Assembly (NCBI GenBank): GCA_021773135.1
Contig: JAJFKP010000055.1
Location: 124,001-188,000, forward strand
DNA length: 64,000 bases
Direction of reading: 5' to 3'
Origin: Woeseiaceae bacterium
GTDB lineage: Bacteria > Pseudomonadota > Gammaproteobacteria > Steroidobacterales > Woeseiaceae
This document shows positions 26,235-35,557 of the stretch, one piece after another. Made by a program: the position numbers and the translations under genes. A model generated the notes under the pieces. That model had not been told where the DNA came from and did not search any database. It saw nothing but the letters and a program-made list of their open reading frames with translations. Each line of letters starts with the position of its first letter. Position 1 is the first letter of the stretch.

Positions 26235-27338
26235 GTGCACTTCGAACATCGCTTTTCTGCAGCGGCACTGCTGGTTTTCATCGTTGCGACAGCCTCCTCC
26301 ACCGCATTCGCCCAATCCGGCGCAACGCTGGTACCGGCCACCAACGACGGTACCGATCTGAACGTGACGATCCCGGTGTTTGATCCGGGTATACCGGACG
26401 ATCCTTCGGCGTATCGTGACCTGCAGGTATTCCCCCGTATTCGCCAGATCGAAGCAAAGCTGCTGCCGTTCCTGTTACGCCAGACCCTGGTCGAGTCAGA
26501 CCAGTGGGGCGCAGTCCGGATCGTGACAGAACCCGATGACGCGGCAGAACTGCAACTCTTCGGCACCATTGTTCGATCGGACGGCGACTGGCTTGATCTG
26601 AGAATTCGTGTGGTGGATGCGACAGGGACTACCTGGCTCGACAAGGTCTTTTCCGGCCAGGCGCATGACCAACCTGATGCGCACGAAGGTGGCAAGAGAC
26701 CACCGGAGTTTCAGGCAATTTATGCTGCTATCGCTATCGAGCTTGCAGCGATACGCGATCAAATCGGCGACCCGGCGGTATCCAGAATCAAGGGCACGTC
26801 GCTCGTACTTTACGCCAGCGAACTTGCGCCGAGCGCGTTCAGCGGATTTCTCGGACAAAACGACGACGGGACGTTGCAGTTGCTGCGATTACCAGCGCGC
26901 AATGATCCGATGCTCCGTCGCATCGAAACGATTCGTAACACTGAATACCTGATTACAGACACAGTTGACACCAAGTTCAGGGAATTCTATGCCGACTTAA
27001 CGTACACCTATCGGGTGTGGCGGGAGTATCGTCGCAAGTTTGTCGAGTACCAGAAAGACGATGTCAGGTTCGCCGAATCCAGAACGGGTGAATACCAACG
27101 CGGCAGCTGGGAGTCAGTCAAGCATCAGTACGACGCCTACAAGTTTCATCGGTATACCGCCCAGGAACAGGATCGTCTTGCAGTCGCCTTCAACACCGAG
27201 GTTGCTGCTACGGTTGAAAGGATGGAAGCCCGGGTCGAGGAACTCGAAGGTTGGGTCGAACAGGGATACCTCGAATGGCGCGGCCTGTTGGAAGAATTAT
27301 TCGAGTTAGAGACGCATTCCCGTCAGCAGGTCGACTAG
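26235..27338 (+). CDS. Hypothetical secreted protein, partner of upstream lipoprotein
   Basis: 367 residues from GTG 26235. This start fits because GGAG lies 8 nt upstream and the product begins with a Sec signal (HFEHRFSAAALLVFIVA, cut after AFAQ). The mature N-terminus (VPVFDPGIPDDPSAYRDLQVFPRIRQIEAKLLPFLL) and the following AELQLFGTIVRSDGDWLDLRIRV resemble the GNA1162/LpoB-like pattern, in which a periplasmic domain measures its own distinctive variables, but no firm family applies. The C-terminal third is a long charged helix rich in Arg/Glu (FTYTYRVWREYRRKFVEYQ-like and VAATVERMEARVEELEGW), a likely coiled coil. Coexpressed with the lipoprotein at 25522. Confidence 0.72.
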   Translation: MHFEHRFSAAALLVFIVATASSTAFAQSGATLVPATNDGTDLNVTIPVFDPGIPDDPSAYRDLQVFPRIRQIEAKLLPFLLRQTLVESDQWGAVRIVTEPDDAAELQLFGTIVRSDGDWLDLRIRVVDATGTTWLDKVFSGQAHDQPDAHEGGKRPPEFQAIYAAIAIELAAIRDQIGDPAVSRIKGTSLVLYASELAPSAFSGFLGQNDDGTLQLLRLPARNDPMLRRIETIRNTEYLITDTVDTKFREFYADLTYTYRVWREYRRKFVEYQKDDVRFAESRTGEYQRGSWESVKHQYDAYKFHRYTAQEQDRLAVAFNTEVAATVERMEARVEELEGWVEQGYLEWRGLLEELFELETHSRQQVD

Positions 27339-27660
27339 TTGCTGCTGCGCCGCAAGCAAGCCACCCGGGCGGCGAGATGTCGGGTTTGTTTTCCTTCTCG
27401 ACTGAGTCAGGAACGAATCTGACACCGGCGATACAGAATCGCTGCAAGAGCGGCTCCCGCGGTGGTGGCGATAAAGGAAACCTCGGGGACAACCAACCTG
27501 ATCGACGCCCTTCACAGAATGAATCAAAACTTTGCAAACAGTTGCCGGAACTCCTAAGGAATCCAGGCGTGCGGCCGACACAGATTTTGAGGCGAGTCAC
27601 ACAAATTAGATGCTGCTGCGCCTTGCAATGCGCGCCATTCCTGGGATGCGGGGAGCATCG
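27339..27660. other. 322-nt gap with no convincing gene
   Basis: Long frames cross this region on both strands but lack coding character. Two 12-nt direct repeats (TGCTGCTGCGCC at 27340-27351 and 27611-27622) bracket it. On the minus strand, 27407-27493 reads VVPEVSFIATTAG followed by a hydrophobic run and two arginines, similar to a PEP-CTERM-type sorting tail but with no gene in front of it. The ribosome site of the next gene (GGGGAG) lies near the end. Confidence 0.4.
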
Positions 27661-28260
27661 ATGCCAAAATTCAATCAGTGGAAGAAAATTCTCGGGCATA
27701 CCGAAAAGCCGAAAGTCCGGGTGCAAGTGTCCGGGAAGGCCGAAGTGATGACGGACACGCAGTCGATCCGCTTCGACGAACTGACGAAAAGAAGGGACAC
27801 CGGAAAACCGGCGGTTGATCGAAATCCACTGGAAGAATCTACCTACGGCCTGGAAGATGCAGCATTTCGCTTGATGATTACGGAAGATCAGCTCTTGCAC
27901 GAGGCTGCCGCCGGCTCAATCTGTCTATATACCGATGCCGCTGGTTTACAGGGCGATTGGCAAAACGGCGATGCAGCTGGTGAAATCCTGCAGACCACCG
28001 CAAAGATGTTGAAATCCGGCCTCCTCGCGCTTGATCAGAAGGACTGCCAGGAACTGGCGGTTTCCGGCAGCGCACTGGTTGCGACACTCTACTATCACGC
28101 TGGATCCGACCAAACAGCGCTAAATATCGATGCCGGGACCCGCGCAACATTGCTGAACTCGGAACGCGAAAGCCGCCAATTCTGTCTCCGGCAGCCGCTG
28201 CGGATTGGCCGTAGCGACGTTCTGCTGTTACCTCCCCTCGTGTTCTCTCAGCTTGACTAA
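27661..28260 (+). CDS. Hypothetical cytosolic protein
   Basis: 199 residues from ATG 27661, 5 nt after GGGGAGCATCG. An in-frame extension to 27610 is less likely. No signal peptide or membrane segment. The N-terminal third is basic (MPKFNQWKKILGHTEKPKVR) and the rest is acidic with mixed structure. No family recognised. It might be part of the preceding secreted-protein group, but the 322-nt gap argues for its own promoter. Confidence 0.6.
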   Translation: MPKFNQWKKILGHTEKPKVRVQVSGKAEVMTDTQSIRFDELTKRRDTGKPAVDRNPLEESTYGLEDAAFRLMITEDQLLHEAAAGSICLYTDAAGLQGDWQNGDAAGEILQTTAKMLKSGLLALDQKDCQELAVSGSALVATLYYHAGSDQTALNIDAGTRATLLNSERESRQFCLRQPLRIGRSDVLLLPPLVFSQLD

Positions 28261-28412
28261 TCACCGTTACCGGGCAAACAACGTGCGCACAGGCTAACTA
28301 ACAGGCATTCGTTGGTTCTTTAATTCTTTACAAGCCTGAATGCTTGGTAAGTAACTACTCCGGCTCGAATTTCGCTATTATCCTATTAGATAGTGCGATT
28401 TCGGGACGCAGA

Positions 28413-30326
28413 ATGACATACAGCGACATTAGATCGGATTCGAAGAAGGTGCGATCAATTTTTTACCTGGCGCTTATTGTCCTGGCCGCCTGCACTACCA
28501 CTCACTCGCCCAAAGTAACCCAGCAGGCCACCCCTGAAATCAGCGGCACCCCGATCGCGCCGCTCCGCCCACCCATCATCGGCAGAAATGCCGGTGTGTC
28601 AGCCGGGCACCCGTTAACAACGGCCGCCGCGCTCGAAATTCTGCAACAAGGCGGCAATGCCTTCGATGCAGGAGTCGCTGCATTGCTGGTTGGCGGTGTT
28701 GTGGAACAGGATCTCTACGGCATCGGCGGCGAGGCATTAATTCTTGTTTATCCACAGAGTGAAAAACAGGTTACCTCGATTACCGGGCAGGGCTGGGCGC
28801 CGGCAGCTGCAAATGTGGATGATTGGCTTGCAGCGGGCAAAACCCTCAAGGGACAGGGGCTCGACGCATCGGTCGTGCCAGGCGCTGTTCACGGAGCGCT
28901 TACCGTGCTCGAGCGCTGGGGCACCATGTCTTTCGAAGAGGTGTCGATGCGTGCCATCGAATATGCGGATCTGGGCTTTCCGCTGCGTAATCGTACGGCG
29001 GCAGCTATCGAGCGAGAAGCTGAGTTTATAAAAGCCTGGCCGCACAATTATCTCTTCTGGCTTAAGCCTGACGGCAGTTTTTATAAACCGGGCGAGACCA
29101 TTTCATTTCCCGGCATGGCGCGAACCTTCAAGCGCATGGTTGAAGCTGAGCGTCAGGTTAGCGACGTGCAAGGTCGTGAGGCCGGCGTCATCGCCGCACG
29201 GGATCGCTTCTACAAAGGCGATATCGCTGAGGAGATGGTCGCCTTCCTGCAAGCCAGCGGAGCGCCCTACGAAATTTCCGACTTCGCCGAATTTCATGCG
29301 CGCATTGAAGAACCTGTAGCGACAACCTACAAGGACTACACGGTCTATAAGCAGCCTTTTACGAGCCAGGGGCCGATGCTGCTGCAGACTTTGAATATCC
29401 TCGAGAACTTCAACCTGCAGGAGATGGGACATAACAGCGCGGACTATGTCCACGTACTAATTGAAGCGATGAAACTGGCCTATGCTGATCGGGATACCTA
29501 TTACGCCGATGAAGACTTCGTCGACGTGCCGGCAACTGGCCTGTTATCCAAGGAATATGCACGCACGCGGGCTGCAGAGATTAACTCTGAGCGTGCTTCA
29601 CTTGATTACGTCGCCGGCGATCCCCTGCCCTACGACCCGCAGGTTAACGAATGGAATTTCTGGAAGGCCGGTGAGGACATGGCGACGGCAAACCTGTCGC
29701 CCGGCTTAACAGATTTTCCGGAATCTGCCAAAGACACGTCGCATATCGCCATCATCGACAAAGAAGGTAATGTATTCGACAGCACGCCAAGCGGCGGCTG
29801 GATCGGCGGCGCCGTGATTCTTGGCGACACCGGCATCGGCATGAGCGTTCGCGGCGAGCAGTTCTGGCTGGATAAACGAAAAGCCGCACAGCTGCGGCCA
29901 TGGTCGCGGCCGCGATATACGCTGACGCCGAGCATCGTGTTCAAGGATGGCGAGCCGCTCATGGCGGTTGGCACTCCCGGTGGCGACAACCAGGAACAAA
30001 CCATCCTGCAGACATTCCTGAATGTGACTGAGTTCTGGCCTGACTGGTATCCAAACCTGCACGCGGCAATCGAATGGCCACGTTTGCAGACCCTGCATCT
30101 TTATCAGTCTTTCTGGCCGCATACGACCGGTTTTAATCGGGTGAACCTGGAGGTGGGCATTGGCCAGGAGGTAATCAACGAGACGCGGAATCGCGGCCAT
30201 GACGTGACGGTGGTGCCGCCATTCAGGATTTCGGGTTGTTCGACCGCCGTGCTTTTGGACCCGGCGACAGGCAACCGCATTGCTGCTGCGGATCCAAGGC
30301 GGGATTGCTACGCCATTGCCTATTAG
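28413..30326 (+). CDS. Gamma-glutamyltransferase family protein, lipoprotein
   Basis: 637 residues from ATG 28413. A frame to 28344 exists, but the signal peptide is compact from the later start (SIFYLALIVLAAC lipobox). It is an Ntn-hydrolase. The new N-terminus after self-cleavage should be T442 in KDTSHIAIID, the place of the catalytic threonine, followed by the SGGWIGG oxyanion region. The large subunit shows AAALEILQQGGNAFDAGVA, typical of the family. Such enzymes split or transfer gamma-glutamyl groups from glutathione and gamma-glutamyl peptides, though many members prefer other amides. Its envelope location suits nutrient scavenging. It stands alone between unrelated genes. Confidence 0.92.
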   Translation: MTYSDIRSDSKKVRSIFYLALIVLAACTTTHSPKVTQQATPEISGTPIAPLRPPIIGRNAGVSAGHPLTTAAALEILQQGGNAFDAGVAALLVGGVVEQDLYGIGGEALILVYPQSEKQVTSITGQGWAPAAANVDDWLAAGKTLKGQGLDASVVPGAVHGALTVLERWGTMSFEEVSMRAIEYADLGFPLRNRTAAAIEREAEFIKAWPHNYLFWLKPDGSFYKPGETISFPGMARTFKRMVEAERQVSDVQGREAGVIAARDRFYKGDIAEEMVAFLQASGAPYEISDFAEFHARIEEPVATTYKDYTVYKQPFTSQGPMLLQTLNILENFNLQEMGHNSADYVHVLIEAMKLAYADRDTYYADEDFVDVPATGLLSKEYARTRAAEINSERASLDYVAGDPLPYDPQVNEWNFWKAGEDMATANLSPGLTDFPESAKDTSHIAIIDKEGNVFDSTPSGGWIGGAVILGDTGIGMSVRGEQFWLDKRKAAQLRPWSRPRYTLTPSIVFKDGEPLMAVGTPGGDNQEQTILQTFLNVTEFWPDWYPNLHAAIEWPRLQTLHLYQSFWPHTTGFNRVNLEVGIGQEVINETRNRGHDVTVVPPFRISGCSTAVLLDPATGNRIAAADPRRDCYAIAY

Positions 30327-30387
30327 CAGAAATCCTGGCTAATGCCCCGTTTCGCGTGCCATGGGTCGCCGCATCGGTGTAATTTGA

Positions 30388-30410
30388 ACTTGAATGCAAG
30401 CAACCGAGCC
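30388..30410. repeat. Intergenic 23-nt element, copy B
   Basis: Matches 5531-5553 at 21 of 23 positions, with mismatches at the fifth and fifteenth bases. It lies 61 nt after the gamma-glutamyltransferase stop in otherwise non-coding DNA. Confidence 0.5.
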
Positions 30411-30497
30411 CGCACCGGCCAGCCGAGTTCTTGCTTGGCAGTCAAGTTGGGCTGGAACCGCCGCTATGGTTTGGTTTGACACCTGGGGCAGCGCAGT

Positions 30498-30513
30498 GAA
30501 AGCCGCTCCCACA
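30498..30513. repeat. REP-like motif
   Basis: GAAAGCCGCTCCCACA is the inverse of TGTGGGAGCGGCTTTC, the core of repetitive extragenic palindromes found in pseudomonads and other gammaproteobacteria. Only one clear copy was noticed, and no mirrored partner is present, so this may be a solitary REP remnant or chance. Confidence 0.3.
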
Positions 30514-30584
30514 AGCCACTCACATCACTCCCCGTTACAGGTAGAATCACACTTGGTGTCTTGCGATTACACGGGAATATATTA

Positions 30585-31598
30585 ATGAGTCGAATACGTT
30601 TGGTTGTGGCGTCGCTAATCGCACTGGGTTTGTGTATGCCCGGTTTCCCGGTGGCGGTTGCCGCTGATGACGAGATCAAGCTAACTTTCCTTGGTACCGG
30701 CGCGCCACGGCCCTCGCACGAGCGTTATGGTCCGGCCATTCTTGTTGAAGCCGGCAACTACAAGATCATGGTGGATGCAGGACCCGGCATGCGCGAGCGT
30801 TTGTTTCAGGCCGGCGGCTTCGAGATGCTCACTGACGTCGATCACCTGTTGATCACACATCTTCATTTTGACCACACGATCAGTGCCCCCGGTCTGTGGC
30901 TGACCGGCTGGCTGTTCGGCCGCAAAGTGCCAATGAATGTGTATGGCCCGGAAGGCACTGCCGCAATGATGAAAAACTTTGAAGCAGCCTACGACTGGGA
31001 TATTCGTTATCGCAAAATTGTTGGCGTACATGCGCGTGGCGCCGAGCTGCTCGCCACTGATGTCGGTCCTGGCGTGTTCTTTAATAAGGACGGATTGAAA
31101 ATCACGGCATTCAATGTCGAGCATTTACCGATCGACCTGGATACAGGCGAGGAACTGGGCCTCGAAGGTGCAACGCTGGGTTATCGTATCGACTACGGCG
31201 GTCGTTCGGTGCTGTTTTCCGGTGACACGCGATCGACACCGTCAACCCAGATTATTCCGATGGGCCAGGACCTCGATGTTTTGATTCACGAAACACAGGT
31301 TCCCGCACCGGGCGATTCACCGGAGGCAAAACTCGCGAATGTCAGCCTGTCAGTGCACTCGACACCAGCGCAGGTCGCATACGTTTTCGAAAAAACCAAA
31401 CCCAGGCTTGGCGTCTACTCCCATATCATTCCGCCCGAGATAAAATCCGACGAGCTTCTCGGCATGACCGACTACGACGGCGAAATGCTGGTAGCCGAAG
31501 ACCTGATGACGCTCACCATTGGTGACGTGATCATCGTCGGACGAGCGGAAGGCGCCGGTACGGACATTTTCACTGACGCGGACGTTGTCGACCAATAG
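30585..31598 (+). CDS. Secreted metallo-beta-lactamase-fold hydrolase (RNase Z/arylsulfatase-like)
   Basis: 337 residues from ATG 30585, with a signal peptide ending VAVAADD. It has the metal-binding H92-x-H94-x-D96-H97 of the fold (THLHFDH), a C-terminal GYRIDYGGRSVLFSGDTR strand carrying the bridging aspartate, and SHIIPPE with the last histidine. The FLGTGAPRP opening matches the RNase Z/elaC-like and alkylsulfatase-like subgroup, but export excludes tRNA processing. Substrate unknown, probably a small ester or phosphodiester. The PhoD gene follows after 11 nt, so these two exported hydrolases are likely co-transcribed. Confidence 0.85.
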   Translation: MSRIRLVVASLIALGLCMPGFPVAVAADDEIKLTFLGTGAPRPSHERYGPAILVEAGNYKIMVDAGPGMRERLFQAGGFEMLTDVDHLLITHLHFDHTISAPGLWLTGWLFGRKVPMNVYGPEGTAAMMKNFEAAYDWDIRYRKIVGVHARGAELLATDVGPGVFFNKDGLKITAFNVEHLPIDLDTGEELGLEGATLGYRIDYGGRSVLFSGDTRSTPSTQIIPMGQDLDVLIHETQVPAPGDSPEAKLANVSLSVHSTPAQVAYVFEKTKPRLGVYSHIIPPEIKSDELLGMTDYDGEMLVAEDLMTLTIGDVIIVGRAEGAGTDIFTDADVVDQ

Positions 31599-31609
31599 CG
31601 AGTACAAAA

Positions 31610-33274
31610 ATGCCAAAAACAATTACACGGCGGCAGGCGCTGCTAGGTGCCTCATCGGCTCTGCTCCTGCAGGCTGCCTGCAGTACGACATCCGGTCGGC
31701 GCCGAGATTCCAAAGAAGTGTTTGCGCACGGTATTGCCAGTGGCGATCCGAACACGACAAGCGTCGTACTGTGGACCCGTGTCAGCGGCTTCACCGCTTC
31801 GGCACAGGTCAACTGGACTATTGCGGCGGATGAAAGATTTCGTAACGTTGTCGGAGGCGGTCAATTTGAGACCCACAGCGGACGCGACTACACGGTCAAG
31901 GTAATCGCCCGCAGTCTGGAACCGGGCCGCAGCTATTACTACCGTTTTTCAGTCGACAACGTGATGTCGGAGACAGGAAGGACGAAAACCGTGCCGGTGG
32001 GACACCTCGACAGGCTCGTCATCGCTGTCGCCTCGTGTTCGAATTATCCGTTTGGCTACTTCAATGCCTACGACGATATCGCCACTGATCCGGACATCGA
32101 CCTCGTCGCGCATCTCGGTGATTACATCTACGAATACGATGAAAATGGCTATGGCGCAGACGCCGGCCGACGCCTCGGCCGCATTCACGAGCCGCGACAT
32201 GAAACCGTCACCCTGGCCGATTACCGTACCCGGCACGCACAGTATAAATCGGACGCCGGCTCCCGGGCGATGCATGCACGGCATCCGCTTATTACAATTT
32301 GGGACGATCACGAGTCGGCGAACAACCCGTGGATGGGGGGCGCGCAGAACCATCAACCCGAAGAAGGCATTTGGCGTGAGCGGCGTCTTGCGTCGCTGAC
32401 TGCCTACTATGAATGGATGCCAATTCGTCCGCCCGCCCCTGGCCAGCCAATGCAGAACTATTGGCGTCACTACAAGTACGGCGATCTCGTCAGCCTGATC
32501 ACGCTGGAAAGTCGTCACACCGGCCGTGATGTGCAGATTGAATACGGCGACCTGGAACGCTTTGACAGCCCCGCAGAGGCGCAGGCGTTCTATGCCGGAG
32601 TCGTCGGTGCACCCGGGAGAAACTACCTGTCACGCAACATGGAGCGATTTCTGGCAACCGAGCTGCGCGAATCGGTTCAATCGGCTCGCCGCTGGCGAGT
32701 GATAGGCAACCAGTCCGTCATAGCCAAGATGGTCGAGCCCGATATTGACACACCCTACTTTGCAGACATAGCCAGGCAACTGCCTGAATCCGATCGCCGT
32801 TACTTGCAATTCCTCACCCGTGCCGGAAAGCTCGGACTGACCGGTGACCTCGACTCCTGGAGCGGCTACCCTGCGGCCCGCGAACGGTTTTACCAGGTCG
32901 CAAAGGACGCCGGCGCCGATGATCTCCTTGTCATTTCCGGCGACAGCCACAGCTCCTGGCAAAACGCGCTCTATGACAACACGGGTCAGAGTATGGGCGT
33001 CGAGCTCGGCACGGCCGGCATCACATCGCCGCGCGGCCTGATGTCATTGGGTGCCCAGGGCCTGGAGCGATATGACGCCATGATCGCCGCGAGAAACGAG
33101 GAAATTGTCTGGGCCCACGGGCGCAACAATGGCTATATTCGCCTCGCAATCGATCACGACGGCGCCCAGGCTGACTATGTCGCAATGAGCACTATCGAGA
33201 GCCGCAACTACGACACCCGCATCCTGCGCACCGCCAATATCGCCAACACTGACGGCGAGCTGCACTACGTGTGA
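31610..33274 (+). CDS. phoD: Alkaline phosphatase D family phosphodiesterase, Tat lipoprotein
   Basis: 554 residues. The N-terminus has the twin-arginine motif TRRQALLGASSALLLQAAC, whose final cysteine may also act as a lipobox. PhoD family signatures follow: SGDPNTTSVVLWTRV, VASCSNYPFGYFNAY, HLGDYIYEY, TIWDDHESANN, and ISGDSHSSWQN near the end, which supply the Fe/Ca centre in Bacillus PhoD. It hydrolyses phosphomonoesters and diesters in the periplasm. It follows the MBL-fold hydrolase by 11 nt. No Pho box was recognised upstream. Confidence 0.92.
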   Translation: MPKTITRRQALLGASSALLLQAACSTTSGRRRDSKEVFAHGIASGDPNTTSVVLWTRVSGFTASAQVNWTIAADERFRNVVGGGQFETHSGRDYTVKVIARSLEPGRSYYYRFSVDNVMSETGRTKTVPVGHLDRLVIAVASCSNYPFGYFNAYDDIATDPDIDLVAHLGDYIYEYDENGYGADAGRRLGRIHEPRHETVTLADYRTRHAQYKSDAGSRAMHARHPLITIWDDHESANNPWMGGAQNHQPEEGIWRERRLASLTAYYEWMPIRPPAPGQPMQNYWRHYKYGDLVSLITLESRHTGRDVQIEYGDLERFDSPAEAQAFYAGVVGAPGRNYLSRNMERFLATELRESVQSARRWRVIGNQSVIAKMVEPDIDTPYFADIARQLPESDRRYLQFLTRAGKLGLTGDLDSWSGYPAARERFYQVAKDAGADDLLVISGDSHSSWQNALYDNTGQSMGVELGTAGITSPRGLMSLGAQGLERYDAMIAARNEEIVWAHGRNNGYIRLAIDHDGAQADYVAMSTIESRNYDTRILRTANIANTDGELHYV

Positions 33275-33335
33275 CACCCACTCTGTAGGATTGTCCGGTC
33301 AGGCGTGATCTAATTGCGCCCTAAGGGGAATACCG

Positions 33336-34118
33336 TTGAAAACACTATTCATCACTACCGTACTTTGTACGCTTTCGCTCACTTACACGGCAACCGCGGC
33401 CGAGCTGGTCGTTGGCGCAAACATCGGCAATGTGCCCTGGGAATTTCAGGACGCCAGGGGTGACTTTGTCGGTTTCGAGATCGACCTCGTCAAGGAAATC
33501 GGCAAGCGTCTGGGCCGGGAGGTCGAAATCGTAAACATCCCTTTCAATGGACTGTTTTCGGCAGTTCAGTCCGGTCGTATCGATATCGCGCTGTCGTCGA
33601 TCACGATCACCGACAAGCGACTCGGTTCCGTTTCGTTTACGCAGCCCTATTATGACAGCGCTCAGTCTCTGACCGTTTCATCGCGGAGCAAGGCGACCGG
33701 ACTTGAGGATATGGACGGCAAAGTCATCGGCGTCGATACCGGATCAACCGGCGACATGTGGACCACTGGTAACAGCGACACCTACGGCTTCGACAACATT
33801 CGTCGTTTCGAGGGACTCGCACCTGCAATGCTCGATTTGCAAAGCGGGCGCATCGACGGTTATATCTCGGACATTCCATCTCTCGAGTACTACATAAAAG
33901 ACAAACCGTTCTTCAAAGTCATCGAACGCATAGAGACCGGCGAAAGCTATTCTATGATGCTCGCCAAGTCGACACCGCTGACCGATGAAGTAAACGACAT
34001 AATCAGCACCCTGAAGCAGGAAGGCTACGTGGCCAGATTACACGAACAGTGGTTCGGCACGGTGCCGGCGGCAAACAGTGCAACGGTTATGGTTGTCGAA
34101 AAACCGCTCACGCATTGA
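33336..34118 (+). CDS. Amino-acid ABC transporter substrate-binding protein (GlnH/FliY-type)
   Basis: 260 residues starting at TTG 33336 behind AAGGGGAATACCG, with a signal peptide ending in TATAAE. SBP_bac_3 motifs: LVVGANIGNVPWEFQDARG, GFEIDLVKEIGKRLG, SGRIDIALSSITITDKR and VSFTQPYYDSAQ. The last, followed by GKVIGVDTGSTGD, is typical of polar amino-acid or cystine binding proteins. First gene of a transporter operon that continues with permease, ATPase and a PLP enzyme. Confidence 0.92.
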   Translation: MKTLFITTVLCTLSLTYTATAAELVVGANIGNVPWEFQDARGDFVGFEIDLVKEIGKRLGREVEIVNIPFNGLFSAVQSGRIDIALSSITITDKRLGSVSFTQPYYDSAQSLTVSSRSKATGLEDMDGKVIGVDTGSTGDMWTTGNSDTYGFDNIRRFEGLAPAMLDLQSGRIDGYISDIPSLEYYIKDKPFFKVIERIETGESYSMMLAKSTPLTDEVNDIISTLKQEGYVARLHEQWFGTVPAANSATVMVVEKPLTH

Positions 34119-34134
34119 GCCTGACTTCCACTAA

Positions 34135-34809
34135 ATGAGTTTTGCTGAAACATTCTTTAACTGGGATGTCCTGGTTAATTCATTCCCGCTGCTGCTCTCG
34201 GGACTGAAGATAACGCTATTCCTGGGTGTGGTTGCAATCATTGCGGGCCTCGTGCTTGGACTGATCGTTGCACTCGTTCGCCTTTATGGCGTCAAACCGG
34301 CGCGCATCATCGCAAAAATTTACATCGACATCTTTCGCTCGATTCCTATACTTGTACTGCTCATCGTCGTTTATTACGCATTGCCTTTTGTCGGCCTACG
34401 GCTGTCACCCTTCATGTCGGCGGCGCTTGCACTCACGCTGGTGTCAGGCGCCTACACCGCCGAAATATTTCGTGCCGGCATCGAAGCCATTCCCAGGGGG
34501 CAGTTTGAGGCATCTCAGGCATTGGGTTTGAGTTACAGACACATGATGGCCGACATCGTTCTGCCACAGGCCATTCGCATCGTCATTCCACCACTGACCA
34601 ACAACTGTATTAATGTCATGAAGGATACGGCACTGGCATCTGTTGTCGCGATGCCGGATCTATTGAAGCAGGCCACCCAGGCACAGGCACTGGAAGCGAA
34701 TCCAACGCCTTTGATCGTGGCTGCTTTGATGTATATAGCAATCCTCTGGCCACTCGTGTACCTCGTAGGCAGGTTGGAAAAGAAATACCGGAACGAGGTC
34801 GCCCGATGA
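34135..34809 (+). CDS. Amino-acid ABC transporter permease (HisM/GlnP family)
   Basis: 224 residues with about five membrane helices. The EAA loop that docks with the ATPase is [20 protein letters not shown], followed by GLSYRHMM and [19 protein letters not shown], all characteristic of polar amino-acid permeases. It starts 17 nt after the binding-protein stop, and its stop overlaps the ATPase start by 4 nt. No second permease gene is present, so it likely works as a homodimer. Confidence 0.94.
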   Translation: MSFAETFFNWDVLVNSFPLLLSGLKITLFLGVVAIIAGLVLGLIVALVRLYGVKPARIIAKIYIDIFRSIPILVLLIVVYYALPFVGLRLSPFMSAALALTLVSGAYTAEIFRAGIEAIPRGQFEASQALGLSYRHMMADIVLPQAIRIVIPPLTNNCINVMKDTALASVVAMPDLLKQATQAQALEANPTPLIVAALMYIAILWPLVYLVGRLEKKYRNEVAR

Positions 34810-35543
34810 CTGACATCGTTTCGATCAGCAAACTGAGCAAAAAATTCGGCAGTTTCACCGCCCTGGACGGGATTGATCTCAATGTTGCTGAAGGCGAAGT
34901 CGTCTGCATCATAGGCCCGTCCGGTTCGGGCAAATCCACCTTGATCCGTTGCATCAACCTGCTCGAACAATTCGATAGTCCGGGCAGAATCGTCGTCGAT
35001 GGTACGACTGTGAAGCGTGGCAAGGAGCTCGCCCGGGTCAGGGCTGAGGTCGGCATGGTGTTCCAGTCCTTCAACCTGTTTCCGCACATGACCATCCGAC
35101 AGAACATAAAGCTTGCACCGATGCGAGTAAGAAAAACCGGCGACCAGGCCGCCGACAAACTGGCGCAGCAGCTAATGCAGCAGGTTGGTATCGAGGCACA
35201 GGCCGACAAGTATCCGGATCAGCTTTCAGGCGGACAACAACAGCGTGTGGCGATCGCACGAGCGCTCGCGATGAAGCCCAGGATTCTTCTTTTTGACGAA
35301 CCTACTTCTTCGCTCGATCCGGAAATGGTTGGCGAAGTGCTCGACGTGATGAAACGGCTGGCAGAATCCGGCGTAACCATGCTTGTCGTAACCCATGAAA
35401 TGGGCTTTGCGCGCCAGGTCGCAGACCGGGTCGTCTTCATGGACGGTGGGAAGATAGTCGAGACCGGCAAGCCGGATGCGATCTTTGACGACCCACGTGA
35501 AGCGCGAACCCGGAATTTTTTGAATGCCATCTTGGCTCACTGA
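34806..35543 (+). CDS. Amino-acid ABC transporter ATPase (GlnQ/HisP family)
   Basis: 245 residues. Walker [11 protein letters not shown]-loop [12 protein letters not shown], signature LSGGQQQR, Walker [15 protein letters not shown] and the H-loop VVTHEMGFA are all intact. The domain order and length are those of polar amino-acid importers. Overlaps the permease by ATGA. The next gene starts 15 nt after its stop. Confidence 0.96.
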   Translation: MTDIVSISKLSKKFGSFTALDGIDLNVAEGEVVCIIGPSGSGKSTLIRCINLLEQFDSPGRIVVDGTTVKRGKELARVRAEVGMVFQSFNLFPHMTIRQNIKLAPMRVRKTGDQAADKLAQQLMQQVGIEAQADKYPDQLSGGQQQRVAIARALAMKPRILLFDEPTSSLDPEMVGEVLDVMKRLAESGVTMLVVTHEMGFARQVADRVVFMDGGKIVETGKPDAIFDDPREARTRNFLNAILAH

Positions 35544-35557
35544 CACAGGATAATGAA

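Noticed and set aside
27340-27622. 12-nt direct repeats bracketing 260 nt as an insertion with target duplication
   Set aside because: The repeat is a GC-rich CTG run likely by chance, with no transposase or inverted ends.
27208-27900. 230-codon minus-strand frame
   Set aside because: Overlaps two real plus-strand genes, low-complexity Pro/Arg composition and no ribosome site.
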